Shown here: piece by piece, positions 1 through 7,749 of the stretch
Position numbering within the stretch: position 1 is the first letter of the stretch
How the letters are laid out: each line of letters opens with the position of its first letter
Notes under the pieces: model-generated
What the model was told of the DNA's origin: nothing
Seen by the model: the letters and a program-made list of their open reading frames with translations, nothing else
Databases searched by the model: none
Made by a program: the position numbers and the translations under genes
Origin: Bacillota bacterium
Lineage (GTDB): Bacteria; Bacillota; Clostridia; Lachnospirales; Lachnospiraceae
Length of the DNA: 11,410 nucleotides
Reading direction: 5' to 3'
Assembly (NCBI GenBank): GCA_023415595.1
Contig: JAEZJW010000121.1
Coordinates: 1-11,410, forward strand

Positions 1-474
1 CAGCTAGAAGATGAAGATGATGAAGAACAAATAATTGAAATCATGAAGAGCAGCCCAACGTTTGTCCAGATTGGTGCTCATGACATGGTAACTAGAAATA
101 TTGTTAATGAATTCTATTCACTTATCAATTACTTAAATAGAAGTGCTCCAGTCTTAAAGAAGTTAATCAATCTACCGAACAAACATGATATTGAAATAAT
201 AAAACAACTTTCACGATTAAAGACGTTCCGAATAACAATAACCTATACCGAGGATGTGGCTATACAGGAATTAAGATCCGATCTTCAGCGAGTTGACTAT
301 TTTAGTAAATTTGAATTGCAACCAAGAACGACTGAAGAAACAATTCAAAAACTTCAGACGGTAATTGTTCATACAAATATTGAAAAAAACATGAATGATA
401 TTCTTATGTCACTTTATGAAGTTAAGACTTCAACTATGTACGAAATTGAAAAAGTTGGTCCTCTAGTTGAGTAA
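1..474 (+). CDS. C-terminal part of an unrecognised protein (5' end outside window)
   Basis: The reading frame is open from the first base and closes at TAA 472-474, giving 157 visible residues. An internal ATG lies at 43, but no ribosome-binding site precedes it and the frame continues upstream, so this is most simply the 3' end of a longer gene. The visible part opens with a very acidic run (LEDEDDEEQ), followed by a mixed alpha/beta-looking stretch with many Ile, Lys, Asn and Glu residues. There is no membrane segment, no cysteine pair and no motif that I recognise. Codon use is strongly AT-biased, like the non-coding DNA after it and unlike the lhr gene downstream. I do not recognise the family. 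An acidic hinge before a C-terminal domain would fit several phage- or island-borne hypothetical proteins, but that is only inference. It is followed directly by the GC-rich island. Confidence 0.6.
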   Translation, partial: QLEDEDDEEQIIEIMKSSPTFVQIGAHDMVTRNIVNEFYSLINYLNRSAPVLKKLINLPNKHDIEIIKQLSRLKTFRITITYTEDVAIQELRSDLQRVDYFSKFELQPRTTEETIQKLQTVIVHTNIEKNMNDILMSLYEVKTSTMYEIEKVGPLVE

Positions 475-480
475 TTAAAG

Positions 481-632
481 TTTCAATGTGTTCACACATC
501 GTCGGGCAAGCCGCCTCAGTCGCTAGGAGATAACTAGGGGACGTTAAGTAAGGAGACACATCCGCACCATCATCCGCATCACGGCCGGATACTACGTAAC
601 CTTAAGGTGGTGGGACGTCGAAGTCTTACATG
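481..632. other. GC-rich non-coding island, possible structured RNA or element remnant
   Basis: By hand count 75 of 140 bases in 481-620 are G or C (about 54%), while the DNA on both sides is clearly AT-rich. No frame across it reads as a plausible protein. Local complementarities can be drawn: atgtg/cacat at 486-499 around a TTCA loop, atccg/cggat near 572-590, and gacgt near 540 with acgtc near 615, next to ttaag/cttaa; 599-608 (accttaaggt) is a perfect 10-bp palindrome. These would allow a closed multi-stem fold of about 80 nt between 539 and 619. None of the stems is long, so folding is only a possibility. Alternatives are the end of a mobile element or a decayed foreign gene. Confidence 0.35.
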
Positions 633-1408
633 TTAATTCTTTATTTGATGAAGAAGTAGTGCTAGACTATATATTTTTTAAACAGTTGAGATTGTTAGCC
701 CTTCTTAAAAAACATAAGTTTAGGATAATAGAGGCATTAACAAGGTTCCTATATGATGGTTATGAGTACGATAGAAAAAAAGGTTATATTATATATCAAA
801 AGGTGTGGTCAATTAACAACCTATTATTCGTTAAACATAGGTTTTGCGAATAGTATGATATATTACAAACACACCTCCTCCACCTTCAGGTAACGAACTT
901 TTTGTAAGTCCTTAGGTAATCACTCTATATTTCATCTGTGCATTCAGGATCATGATTACTACTCTATTTATTTTATGGTGTAATATCAGCTATTACATGT
1001 TATCATTGAATAATAGAATTTAAACTTTAATAATTACTTATACATAAGAAATACTCATAAAATTAATACCGGTGATCTCTATAAAAATAAATGATCATTG
1101 ATGTTATATAACTATTCTAGTAACTATCGATTCATCGCCTTCACCAATGATTGTTCAGATTACTGATATTATAAGTAAATGACCATCACCACAACTTTTA
1201 GCCCTTTATTCTAGTAACTACACCTTAATAGTCATATTATCGAAATAGCTAATAGGATCAAGGAACGAATCGTCCCTGTCGCTGGTCTGACAAATCTTCC
1301 ACTTTAAGGCATGCTGTAACAAGTCTGCAAGATGGATGAACAGAATAAAAAGAATTACAAAATACTAATGTGTAAATAAATCCCATATTTATGTATTTAG
1401 GCAACCTT

Positions 1409-1414
1409 TATAAT
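1409..1414 (+). promoter_or_regulatory. Probable -10 element of the GNAT gene at 1457
   Basis: A perfect TATAAT lies 43 bases before the start codon, which would give a leader of about 36 nt. The matching -35 position is only weakly like TTGACA, so this is a -10 assignment rather than a complete promoter. Confidence 0.4.
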
Positions 1415-1456
1415 ATTTAGTATCAAAAATAACCTATTCACAGGGAGAAAATGTAA

Positions 1457-1945
1457 ATGAGCATTAAATACAGCAAAATAAGTGATTATAAAAGGGGAAC
1501 TCTCTATGAATTATTGAAGAATGCCTATTCCTTTGATGATAGATATGAGCAATCCTGCAATTCTGACTGGAAGGAATTTGATGATTTTTTTTATGACAAT
1601 TTGCAGATTGCAGATAAATATGGCTTTTTCACGACTTTGAATGAAGAAGCTATAGGATTTGTGTCCTGGGATCCGAGAAATATACCCGAGTTTGCGATCA
1701 TTGGCCATAACTGCATCTCTTCAAAATATAAAGGTTATGGATATGGTAAAATGCAGCTTACAGAGGCGGTGAATAGAATCACCAAAAATGAGGTGAAGAA
1801 AATCATTGTAACCACGAATGATGATCTGATCCCTGCTCAGCATATGTATGAAAGTGTCGGGTTCAAACTGTTTCAGAGAAGAAAGCTCCAAACTACTTCC
1901 GAAAGCTTTGTCTCTGAACACTTGGATTATGAATATTTGAATTAG
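1457..1945 (+). CDS. GNAT family N-acetyltransferase
   Basis: This 162-residue protein is the normal size for a single-domain GCN5-related N-acetyltransferase, a cytoplasmic enzyme moving the acetyl group of acetyl-CoA to an amine. Motif A, the pyrophosphate-binding loop, is seen as YKGYGYG at residues 91-97, with Lys in place of the more usual Arg or Gln. Motif B is PAQHMYESVGF at 126-136, the typical helix-strand ending. The tail EHLDYEYLN resembles small clostridial and bacillar GNATs. The ATG at 1457 is preceded by GGGAG at 1443-1447 with good spacing; the ATG at 1451 is followed at once by a stop. It stands alone: gene-poor DNA lies before it and a convergent gene after it. The substrate cannot be told from sequence; small molecules, antibiotics or protein N-termini are all possible. 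Base composition is AT-rich, closer to the left end than to lhr. Confidence 0.9.
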   Translation: MSIKYSKISDYKRGTLYELLKNAYSFDDRYEQSCNSDWKEFDDFFYDNLQIADKYGFFTTLNEEAIGFVSWDPRNIPEFAIIGHNCISSKYKGYGYGKMQLTEAVNRITKNEVKKIIVTTNDDLIPAQHMYESVGFKLFQRRKLQTTSESFVSEHLDYEYLN

Positions 1946-1975
1946 AAAGTATTTAAAGTGAACCATATATGATAA

Positions 1976-1990
1976 ATGCCAGTCTGGCAT
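1976..1990. repeat. 15-bp perfect palindrome after the GNAT stop codon
   Basis: The sequence atgccag-t-ctggcat is symmetrical around base 1983. As RNA it can form only a 5-bp stem with a 5-nt loop and has no T-run after it, so it is a weak terminator by itself. As DNA it has the shape of a dimeric protein-binding site. Confidence 0.4.
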
Positions 1991-2004
1991 ATATTAAATA
2001 TTCA

Positions 2005-2046
2005 ATATTAAATTAAGCAGTGCAATAGCTCTGCTTAATTTAATAT
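2005..2046. terminator. Hairpin between convergent genes, probable bidirectional terminator
   Basis: A perfect 16-bp stem (2005-2020 with 2031-2046) encloses a 10-nt loop. The inner part, aagcag/ctgctt, is the stronger section and the outer part is A/T-only, so an A-run and a T-rich run flank the stem on either strand. It lies between the plus-strand GNAT gene ending at 1945 and the minus-strand VOC gene ending at 2084, where a shared terminator is expected. The GC content is lower than in a textbook intrinsic terminator. Confidence 0.6.
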
Positions 2047-2083
2047 ATAAAACTTCAGAAGAAAGTAAGTTAGTAGGAAACCT

Positions 2084-2461
2084 TTATCCACGGAATTCTA
2101 TCTGTTCCCCATCCGGGCCTAGAAATACTACTCTCCGCCAGCCTTCTTCCTTTGATTCCCTGGCTCCTGCCGGATGAGGTTCGGTTTGAATGGGGATACC
2201 GGCACTCTTCAAGCGATTATAATCTTCATCAAAATTATCGCTTTCCAGGCAGAAATGAAAACCCTCTATAGGAGCACCGGAAGGCATATGAAGCAGCTCC
2301 AGAATCGTATCGCCAAGCTTTAGGTAAACGATCTTCTCAATTACCGGGGCAGGAACATCGTGCTCATAATACTTCTTGAAACCAAAATACTCTTCGTAAA
2401 ACCGAATGGATTTCTCCCGATCCTTCACATTAAATGCCACATGGTCGATACGTTTAAACAT
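2084..2461 (-). CDS. VOC superfamily (glyoxalase/bleomycin-resistance fold) protein
   Basis: This 125-residue protein has the two beta-alpha-beta-beta-beta modules of the vicinal-oxygen-chelate fold. The four usual metal-ligand positions are all filled: His7 (RIDHVAFNV), Glu55 (TILELLH), His69 (GFHFCLE) and Glu122 (EQIEFRG), so a divalent-metal enzyme of the lactoylglutathione lyase or methylmalonyl-CoA epimerase type is plausible; the exact reaction cannot be told. The start ATG at 2461 gives the usual beginning MFKRIDHV and has GAGGA 7-8 nt upstream. An in-frame ATG at 2494 also has an AAGGA-like site and would add 11 residues (MTSTQRNEDEI) unlike family members; I prefer 2461. It lies 112-145 bp behind the second GNAT gene on the same strand and has a possible promoter of its own. 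Confidence 0.88.
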   Translation of the reverse strand: MFKRIDHVAFNVKDREKSIRFYEEYFGFKKYYEHDVPAPVIEKIVYLKLGDTILELLHMPSGAPIEGFHFCLESDNFDEDYNRLKSAGIPIQTEPHPAGARESKEEGWRRVVFLGPDGEQIEFRG

Positions 2462-2515
2462 AATTTCGTCCTCATTTCTTTGAGTTGATGTCATTAAACT
2501 GCTTTCCTTAAGCTT

Positions 2516-2545
2516 GTTATATTAAGAATTTTTAGGTAAGGACAA
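2516..2545 (-). promoter_or_regulatory. Possible promoter of the VOC gene
   Basis: On the minus strand TTGTCC (2545-2540, 4 of 6 matches to TTGACA) is followed after 18 bases by TATAAC (2521-2516, 5 of 6 matches to TATAAT). Transcription would start near 2510. It overlaps the imperfect hairpin at 2536-2575. Confidence 0.4.
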
Positions 2546-2575
2546 GGTATATTTATTCTTAGCCTTGTTACTTAC
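2536..2575 (-). terminator. Imperfect hairpin downstream of the second GNAT gene, weak terminator candidate
   Basis: The arms gtaag plus acaagg (2536-2547) pair with ccttgt plus cttac (2563-2575), leaving a small internal bulge and a 15-nt AT-rich loop. It lies about 30 bases beyond the stop of the GNAT gene that ends at 2607. The bases after it on the minus strand are A-rich (ctaaaaattc) rather than a U-run, so termination would be poor. It may instead be an operator or attenuating structure before the VOC gene. Confidence 0.3.
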
Positions 2576-2606
2576 TCATTGTTTAGCTAAAGAAATCATA
2601 TTTTTA

Positions 2607-3401
2607 TCACAGATCCAGGGATCCCATCGCCCAGTTATCGATGCTTTTAAATCCCAGCCGATGATAGATACTACCGGCATTCGGATTATCATAGAACAAG
2701 CATAAGCTTTTGCCCTCTGACATAACATCCATACAAAGCTTTGAAAGACACGTACTCATATATCCATTACGCCTGTAATCGGGTAAAGTGGCCACTCCGA
2801 CGATCATGGCTGATTTGGAATTTTCTGCTGAGGTTTGCGCAATCGATACCATCTCTCCATTCTCATTTTCAACATAGTAGATTCTGCCAGAACGGGTAGT
2901 AATCTTTTGCTTTATCCGATCAACAGAATTAACAGCCTGAAATTCTTCAATTTGCTCTATCAGCTCGTATACCCTTTCGGCATCCTCTTCCGCTGCTATT
3001 AGGATATTTCCTGAGCTTTTGATATCCATAAGACTTTCCATACTGGTAAGCTCACAGAAATACATGCTTTTGATTTTAATATCGGGCAATACCTCTTCAA
3101 ATCTATTAATAAGACTTTCTTTTCCGGATAACATAATCCTTCCCTGATTATTTAATATAATCCTCCCGAGTTCGGTGATATCGAATTCCGGATCAGTAAA
3201 GTACGGGATATAGCTCTCATGGAAACGTAACAACACGCCTTCCAGAACTCCATCCTCAGAATACTGCCCCCATAAGGTCTGAAAGTCTTCCTGAAAACCA
3301 AAGCCTTCAATATCTCCTATCATAAATAAATTAATGGAGGGTTCCTGGTATAGGAAGTCCAAGACTTCTGTTCTGTCATTCTCGATTAGTTTTCTTATCA
3401 T
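2607..3401 (-). CDS. GNAT family N-acetyltransferase, two-part (264 aa)
   Basis: The C-terminal half is a clear acetyl-CoA-dependent GNAT domain. Motif A is VGVATLPDYRRNGY at residues 201-214, with the Arg-Arg-Asn-Gly-Tyr loop standing for the usual Q/RxxGxG/A. Motif B is NPNAGSIYHRLGF at 239-251. The first 130 residues resemble the divergent N-terminal GNAT-like half of the double-domain proteins found in Firmicutes (MIRKLIENDRTEVLDFLYQ, then NLFMIGDIE), where the N half helps to form the substrate site and the C half binds the cofactor. The last position of the RRNGY loop is Tyr where most have Gly or Ala, a mild departure. The start is fixed by AGGAG 7 nt before the ATG. Only 41 bp separate it from the end of lhr, with no terminator between them, so co-transcription with lhr is likely. 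The substrate is unknown. Confidence 0.88.
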   Translation of the reverse strand: MIRKLIENDRTEVLDFLYQEPSINLFMIGDIEGFGFQEDFQTLWGQYSEDGVLEGVLLRFHESYIPYFTDPEFDITELGRIILNNQGRIMLSGKESLINRFEEVLPDIKIKSMYFCELTSMESLMDIKSSGNILIAAEEDAERVYELIEQIEEFQAVNSVDRIKQKITTRSGRIYYVENENGEMVSIAQTSAENSKSAMIVGVATLPDYRRNGYMSTCLSKLCMDVMSEGKSLCLFYDNPNAGSIYHRLGFKSIDNWAMGSLDL

Positions 3402-3442
3402 TCAATATCTCCTATCATGTTTATTTTATGGATTATAGTACG

Positions 3443-6400
3443 CTATCTGCTGCTCCGATAAAGCGTATAGTCCTGCATTTCCCTGATAAAACCGGCTTTT
3501 GACAGGGCATCTGCGGCTTCCTTCGGATATTGCTTAACGGTAATCCTGTTCAGTGTTGAATACAATCTTCTTCTGGCATAATCCTCTGCGAAGCTTTTCA
3601 GTGCATCTGCGATAAATTCTTCCTCAAACACCCGTAATACCTTACCCTGACGTTCCAGGACTGCGATCGGAATACCGGAACGAAGCGCAACCGCATTACC
3701 GGGTATATTCATAAAGCTTAGGTCCTGCTTATGGGGAAGAACCTTGCCCCAGGGTTGGGCCGGATCTATGGCTGACAGCCAGAGAATCTCGGGATCTGAC
3801 TGCTCCAAAGCATACATGGTTCCGGCAAAGTCCTTATCCCGGATGAATTGAATCCCCGATAAGCCCTCGATAAAATAACCGCGGCGGACTCGTCCGGTAT
3901 ATTCCCACACACGAAGGGTTTCCAATGCAGTTACCCAGGGCAGTCCTTGAAGTGTCTCCCGGCTTAAGATTACGGCACGATCAAAGGCTCGCTCCAGCAG
4001 CTGTTCCACTGTAAAGGGAAGTAGCGGACGGGTGATCTCCCATCTCCCATTCGTCCTGGCTTTCGCACGAACACCGGCACGTTCCTTGGCGGAGCCCTTA
4101 TTCAGCTTATCCCGGTTCAGCCACTGCCGGACCGGTGAATAACTGTCCGCACAGACCAATCCCTTCTCAGCCAGGTCAAGTAATGCATCATAGGGGGAGA
4201 TTCCGCCAAGCAAGCTTGCCAGCCGCAGCATAAAGCTGGCTCCCCTTTTTAACAGGGCGTCATATAGAATTTTCTCATTTCCCTCCAAGTTATCTAATAC
4301 AGGACTCTGATCTGACTCCCAGTCGATATCATCATAGGAATGAAAGCATAATCCTTCCTCTGCCGTCATATGCCAGAACAGATTACCCTGGGAAAGGAGG
4401 TTATCTAAGAGTTCAGGACGGTAGTTCAAAACCCTGGCGGGTAATAAGGTACTCTCCCAAAGCTCCGGTGGATAGAGCTGACCGGATAACTGTCTTAACG
4501 AGCGTTCCAGCTGTTCAGCCGGTGGAGCAGTTATTCTCATCCGGTTTGAAAGTAAGGAGGCATATCGTTCGGAAGGAAGGGTTCTGATCTGCCTTCTACG
4601 GCTTTTGATGGTCTCCTGTCTTGCACGATCATATAACTCTGCATGATAATAGAGTCCGTCGTTTAAGACAGCTTTCCCCTGTTCACATAAAGCAATGAGC
4701 AGTTCAGCTGCGGTATCATCGGTCCAGAGGTACCGTTCACCAATTCCCTCAGGGGATAGCGGCCCATGGTAACGTAATAGCCGTTGGACGATTTGTTTTC
4801 TTAATTCAACATCTCCTTGATCCAGCGCTGCTCTGTATTTCTCCTCCTGCTCGGCTGCGATCCATAATCCGGGCTCAATATAGCATGCCTGGCCCCGATG
4901 TGCGAGCAGCTCCAGCCATTCAATCGGAACCTCAAGTTCACCGGCGATCAGATCACCCTCCATCATTAACAGGGAATGGAGCTGCTTCTCATCCTCCGGA
5001 AGCCGTCTGCGCTCCGACACTCTTGCCAGCTCCTCCGCAGCAGGAGCAATCATTCTTGCTTTCTCTAAGGCATCCTCTGCCGCACGATGGATACTGATCG
5101 GGGTCGGTGTATAATCATAGAGAAGGTTTCCCTCTGCTTGTCTCCGCAGAGGTAGTGACATCGGAGAAGGTTTCTCCAAATATACCTCATAGACCTTAAT
5201 ACTGCCGGAACGGATACCGTTGAGGACATACTCCACCCCATTTAAATCCCAATAATCCTCAAGGCATTCCCTCTTGGTTTCGCGGATCAGCGGATGCTTC
5301 TCATACTGTATGATATGATCCAGGAGCTCTGCGCTGCGGAGTCTCTGGACCCATAAGGGCTGACGGCCGGTCTTTCTGACACCCATGAGTAATGCCCTGG
5401 CGGAGTTATAGCGGAAGGTCATATTGAAGATCGGAGTCGCGGGTAACAAGGCCTCCAGTACCGGTCTTGCATCCTCCGGCTTTAATCCCTGCAGTAAGTC
5501 TTCCGGGATATCACAGGCTCCATAGGGAAATAACAGGAAGCCGTCATCATCATCAAAGTGGCTGATATTGGTCTTTGTCAGTCTCTTGGCTGCTTCTGCA
5601 GCCAGGATCGCCAGCGGTGAATTGACCTGTTTGCCGTATACCGAATGGACCATCATCTGATGGCTTCCGGTTTCATCCGTAAAGTGTTCAATAAATATGG
5701 TACGGTCATCGGGCAGAATACCGGTTGCTTCCAGCTGACGCTTCACAAAATCTGCCGCATGGGAGGCAGTAACCTCATCAAGACCCAGATTGCACAGCTC
5801 TTCCTCCAGTGCATCTTTTTCATTTGCCTTTAATAATCTTCCGAAGATCCTGCCAAAGGCTTGTCCGGTCTGCAGAGAGCGGCCCTTTGCCTCTCCCTTC
5901 CAGAAAGGAGCCTGAGCACCGTAATGATTGGACTGTGTTACGATGATGGAATCCTTCAGGATACTCTGTATCTGCCAGGCAAAGCTGCCCAGCAGGAATT
6001 TATCACCGGCACGGGCTTCGAAGATGAATTCTTCATCCAGCTCGCCGATTTTAACACCATTTTCGGTCTTAACTGCAAATAAACCCATATCAGGAATCGT
6101 ACCTCCGGCTGACACTGCCAGCATACGGCTGTAGGGGTCTCCTTCTACCCTCTCGTGGATCCGGTCATAGAGGATTCTCGGACGTGCGGGAATCTCCCTC
6201 TCATGCTCGTAATCTCCTGCCAGCATACATAATACATCCTTGACATCCTCCTTCGTAACTTCTCTGAAGGGATAGGCGCGGGGCAGGATCTCCATTACCT
6301 CGTCCAGATCATAGCCGTCTCCGGTTGCCATGGAGACCAGATGCTGTGCCAATACATCCAGGCAAAGCCTTGGAGGTCTTGAATACTCAATCCCTCCATT

Positions 6401-7582
6401 ACGGGCTACCTCGGCTGTTAAGCCGCTATACAGCCCTTCCGAGGAGGTTCGGGGGAAGATATGCATGACACTGGTACGGCCGGGATTATGGCCGGCTCGG
6501 CCCAGTCTCTGCATCGTACTGGAGATGGAGCGGGGGCAGCCGATCTGAAATACCTGGTCGATGTCACCCACATCGATACCCAGCTCCATTGATGAAGTGG
6601 CACATAATAACCTCAGAGTACCGTTTCTTAGGGCATGCTCGACCTCAAAACGATGCTCCTTCGAGAGACTTCCATGGTGAGTACGAGCAAAGTCTTCCCC
6701 GCCCAGTTGATTTACGAAGTATGCCAGCTTCTCAGCATAGGCTCTGCCATCGACAAAGGCAATCACGCTCCTGGCTCCTTCACAATGCTGATAAACGGTA
6801 CTGGCAAGCTCATACCAGATGTTTTCTCTCTTCAGTCCGTTTGGATCAGAGTAAGGGCTGGTTACCTGAAGCTTGACCTCCTTATGCATCTTCGGTGCTA
6901 CGATGGTCACCCTCTCGGGAGAGAGATACTCCGCTGCCGTGCTTAAGGGCTCTATCGTGGCGGACAGACCGATGCGCTGCAAGGGCTCCGGACACAGCCT
7001 GTCCAGTCGCGCGAGGGATAGCATCAGATGTGCTCCCCGCTTAGAATCAATCAGTGCATGCAGCTCATCGATGATAATGGCTTTCGCTGTTTTTAGCATC
7101 TTCTGCCCTGACTTACTGGTCAGCAGCAGATATAAGGACTCCGGAGTCGTAATCAGGATATGGGGCGGTGTCTTCGCCATACTCTTTCGTTCATTCTGCG
7201 GAGTGTCACCGGTACGGATTGCAATATTTAAGTTATAAGGAGTTGCATTCGTGGAAGGACTATCCTTCCTCTCTTCCTCAAAGATCCCGTTTAAAGGTCT
7301 GCGCAGATTCTCACGGATATCCCCGGCCAGGGATTTTAGCGGGGATACATAGATCAGCTGAAGCTCCTGTTTTAAGCTGCCTTCCCTTGCCTGAGCCTTC
7401 AGCCGGTCAATAAACACCAGAAAGGCGGACAGAGTCTTACCTGTACCTGTAGGAGCAGAAACCAGTGTATGACCGCCGGAAGCAATTGCCGGCCAGGCCT
7501 CCTCCTGTACAGCCGTAGGCGTACCCAATGTACCGGAAAACCAACTGGCAGTCAGCGGATGAAACAGACTAAGTGAGCTCAT
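3443..7582 (-). CDS. lhr: Lhr-family superfamily 2 DNA helicase, full length
   Basis: This 1379-residue protein has the whole Lhr layout. RecA domain 1 carries the Q-motif Gln26, Walker A APTGTGKT (43-50), PLKSLAGD (81-88), TPESL (146-150), DELH (172-175) and SAT (207-209). RecA domain 2 carries HHGS (302-305), motif V CATSSMELGIDVG (327-339) and motif VI QRLGRAGH (358-365). A winged-helix and beta-barrel region follows, with the Lhr hallmark PFWKGE at 559-564. The C-terminal half (about 865-1379) is of the Lhr-CTD type, with winged-helix segments such as one near 925-975. Lhr proteins are 3'-to-5' ATP-dependent translocases acting in DNA repair, and the CTD of E. coli Lhr has been reported to be a uracil-DNA glycosylase; the latter is not shown here. 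E. coli and mycobacterial Lhr are somewhat longer (about 1500). I start at 7582, where GGAGGG (7590-7595) stands 7 nt upstream; a frame start at 7618 lacks such a site. It is richer in G and C than its flanks. All motifs are intact. Confidence 0.95.
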   Translation of the reverse strand: MSSLSLFHPLTASWFSGTLGTPTAVQEEAWPAIASGGHTLVSAPTGTGKTLSAFLVFIDRLKAQAREGSLKQELQLIYVSPLKSLAGDIRENLRRPLNGIFEEERKDSPSTNATPYNLNIAIRTGDTPQNERKSMAKTPPHILITTPESLYLLLTSKSGQKMLKTAKAIIIDELHALIDSKRGAHLMLSLARLDRLCPEPLQRIGLSATIEPLSTAAEYLSPERVTIVAPKMHKEVKLQVTSPYSDPNGLKRENIWYELASTVYQHCEGARSVIAFVDGRAYAEKLAYFVNQLGGEDFARTHHGSLSKEHRFEVEHALRNGTLRLLCATSSMELGIDVGDIDQVFQIGCPRSISSTMQRLGRAGHNPGRTSVMHIFPRTSSEGLYSGLTAEVARNGGIEYSRPPRLCLDVLAQHLVSMATGDGYDLDEVMEILPRAYPFREVTKEDVKDVLCMLAGDYEHEREIPARPRILYDRIHERVEGDPYSRMLAVSAGGTIPDMGLFAVKTENGVKIGELDEEFIFEARAGDKFLLGSFAWQIQSILKDSIIVTQSNHYGAQAPFWKGEAKGRSLQTGQAFGRIFGRLLKANEKDALEEELCNLGLDEVTASHAADFVKRQLEATGILPDDRTIFIEHFTDETGSHQMMVHSVYGKQVNSPLAILAAEAAKRLTKTNISHFDDDDGFLLFPYGACDIPEDLLQGLKPEDARPVLEALLPATPIFNMTFRYNSARALLMGVRKTGRQPLWVQRLRSAELLDHIIQYEKHPLIRETKRECLEDYWDLNGVEYVLNGIRSGSIKVYEVYLEKPSPMSLPLRRQAEGNLLYDYTPTPISIHRAAEDALEKARMIAPAAEELARVSERRRLPEDEKQLHSLLMMEGDLIAGELEVPIEWLELLAHRGQACYIEPGLWIAAEQEEKYRAALDQGDVELRKQIVQRLLRYHGPLSPEGIGERYLWTDDTAAELLIALCEQGKAVLNDGLYYHAELYDRARQETIKSRRRQIRTLPSERYASLLSNRMRITAPPAEQLERSLRQLSGQLYPPELWESTLLPARVLNYRPELLDNLLSQGNLFWHMTAEEGLCFHSYDDIDWESDQSPVLDNLEGNEKILYDALLKRGASFMLRLASLLGGISPYDALLDLAEKGLVCADSYSPVRQWLNRDKLNKGSAKERAGVRAKARTNGRWEITRPLLPFTVEQLLERAFDRAVILSRETLQGLPWVTALETLRVWEYTGRVRRGYFIEGLSGIQFIRDKDFAGTMYALEQSDPEILWLSAIDPAQPWGKVLPHKQDLSFMNIPGNAVALRSGIPIAVLERQGKVLRVFEEEFIADALKSFAEDYARRRLYSTLNRITVKQYPKEAADALSKAGFIREMQDYTLYRSSR

Positions 7583-7721
7583 ATAAATACCCTCCAGAAA
7601 AAATATGATAGAATTCAAAAAGCTTTGGTTAGTAAAATTATAGGATAATGCTTCGTCATCTTATGGTAATCCTTTGGATATAATTTCAGGCTTCACCGAA
7701 TAATCTAATGCATTTATTTGT

Positions 7722-7749
7722 ATTATAGCATTTTCCGGAGCAATAACCA
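7722..7749 (-). promoter_or_regulatory. Extended -10 promoter of lhr
   Basis: On the minus strand TGCTATAAT (7730-7722) is a perfect extended -10 element (TGnTATAAT). The -35 region near 7749-7744 (TGGTTA) matches TTGACA at only three positions, which is usual for extended -10 promoters. The start of transcription would be near 7715. Confidence 0.55.

Larger units (their letters stand above)
475..1456. other. Long gene-poor intergenic region
   Basis: These 980 bases hold no coding region that I can support. The first part (about 481-632) is the GC-rich island described separately. The remainder is very AT-rich, with stops in all frames apart from a 64-codon GTG frame at 659-853 that has no ribosome-binding site and low-complexity content. 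I see no tRNA, no classical terminator and no transposase remnant. A 14-bp direct repeat (tattctagtaacta at 1113-1126 and 1207-1220) is the only clear internal repeat. The promoter of the following acetyltransferase lies at its right end. The region looks like decayed or accessory DNA. Confidence 0.6.

Noticed and set aside
659..853. 64-codon frame with a GTG start
   Set aside because: No ribosome-binding site, low-complexity composition rich in Leu, Tyr, Lys and Ile, no recognisable motif, and the frame runs open upstream into the GC-rich island; it looks like chance openness in AT-rich DNA.
475..1456. tRNA gene or CRISPR array in the long gene-poor stretch
   Set aside because: No T-loop-like GGTTCRA motif with matching acceptor arms and no regularly spaced repeat was found by reading both strands.
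4885..7413. Many open frames opposite or within lhr
   Set aside because: They are shadows of a long, relatively GC-rich coding region; none has a ribosome-binding site, and lhr itself is complete with all motifs.
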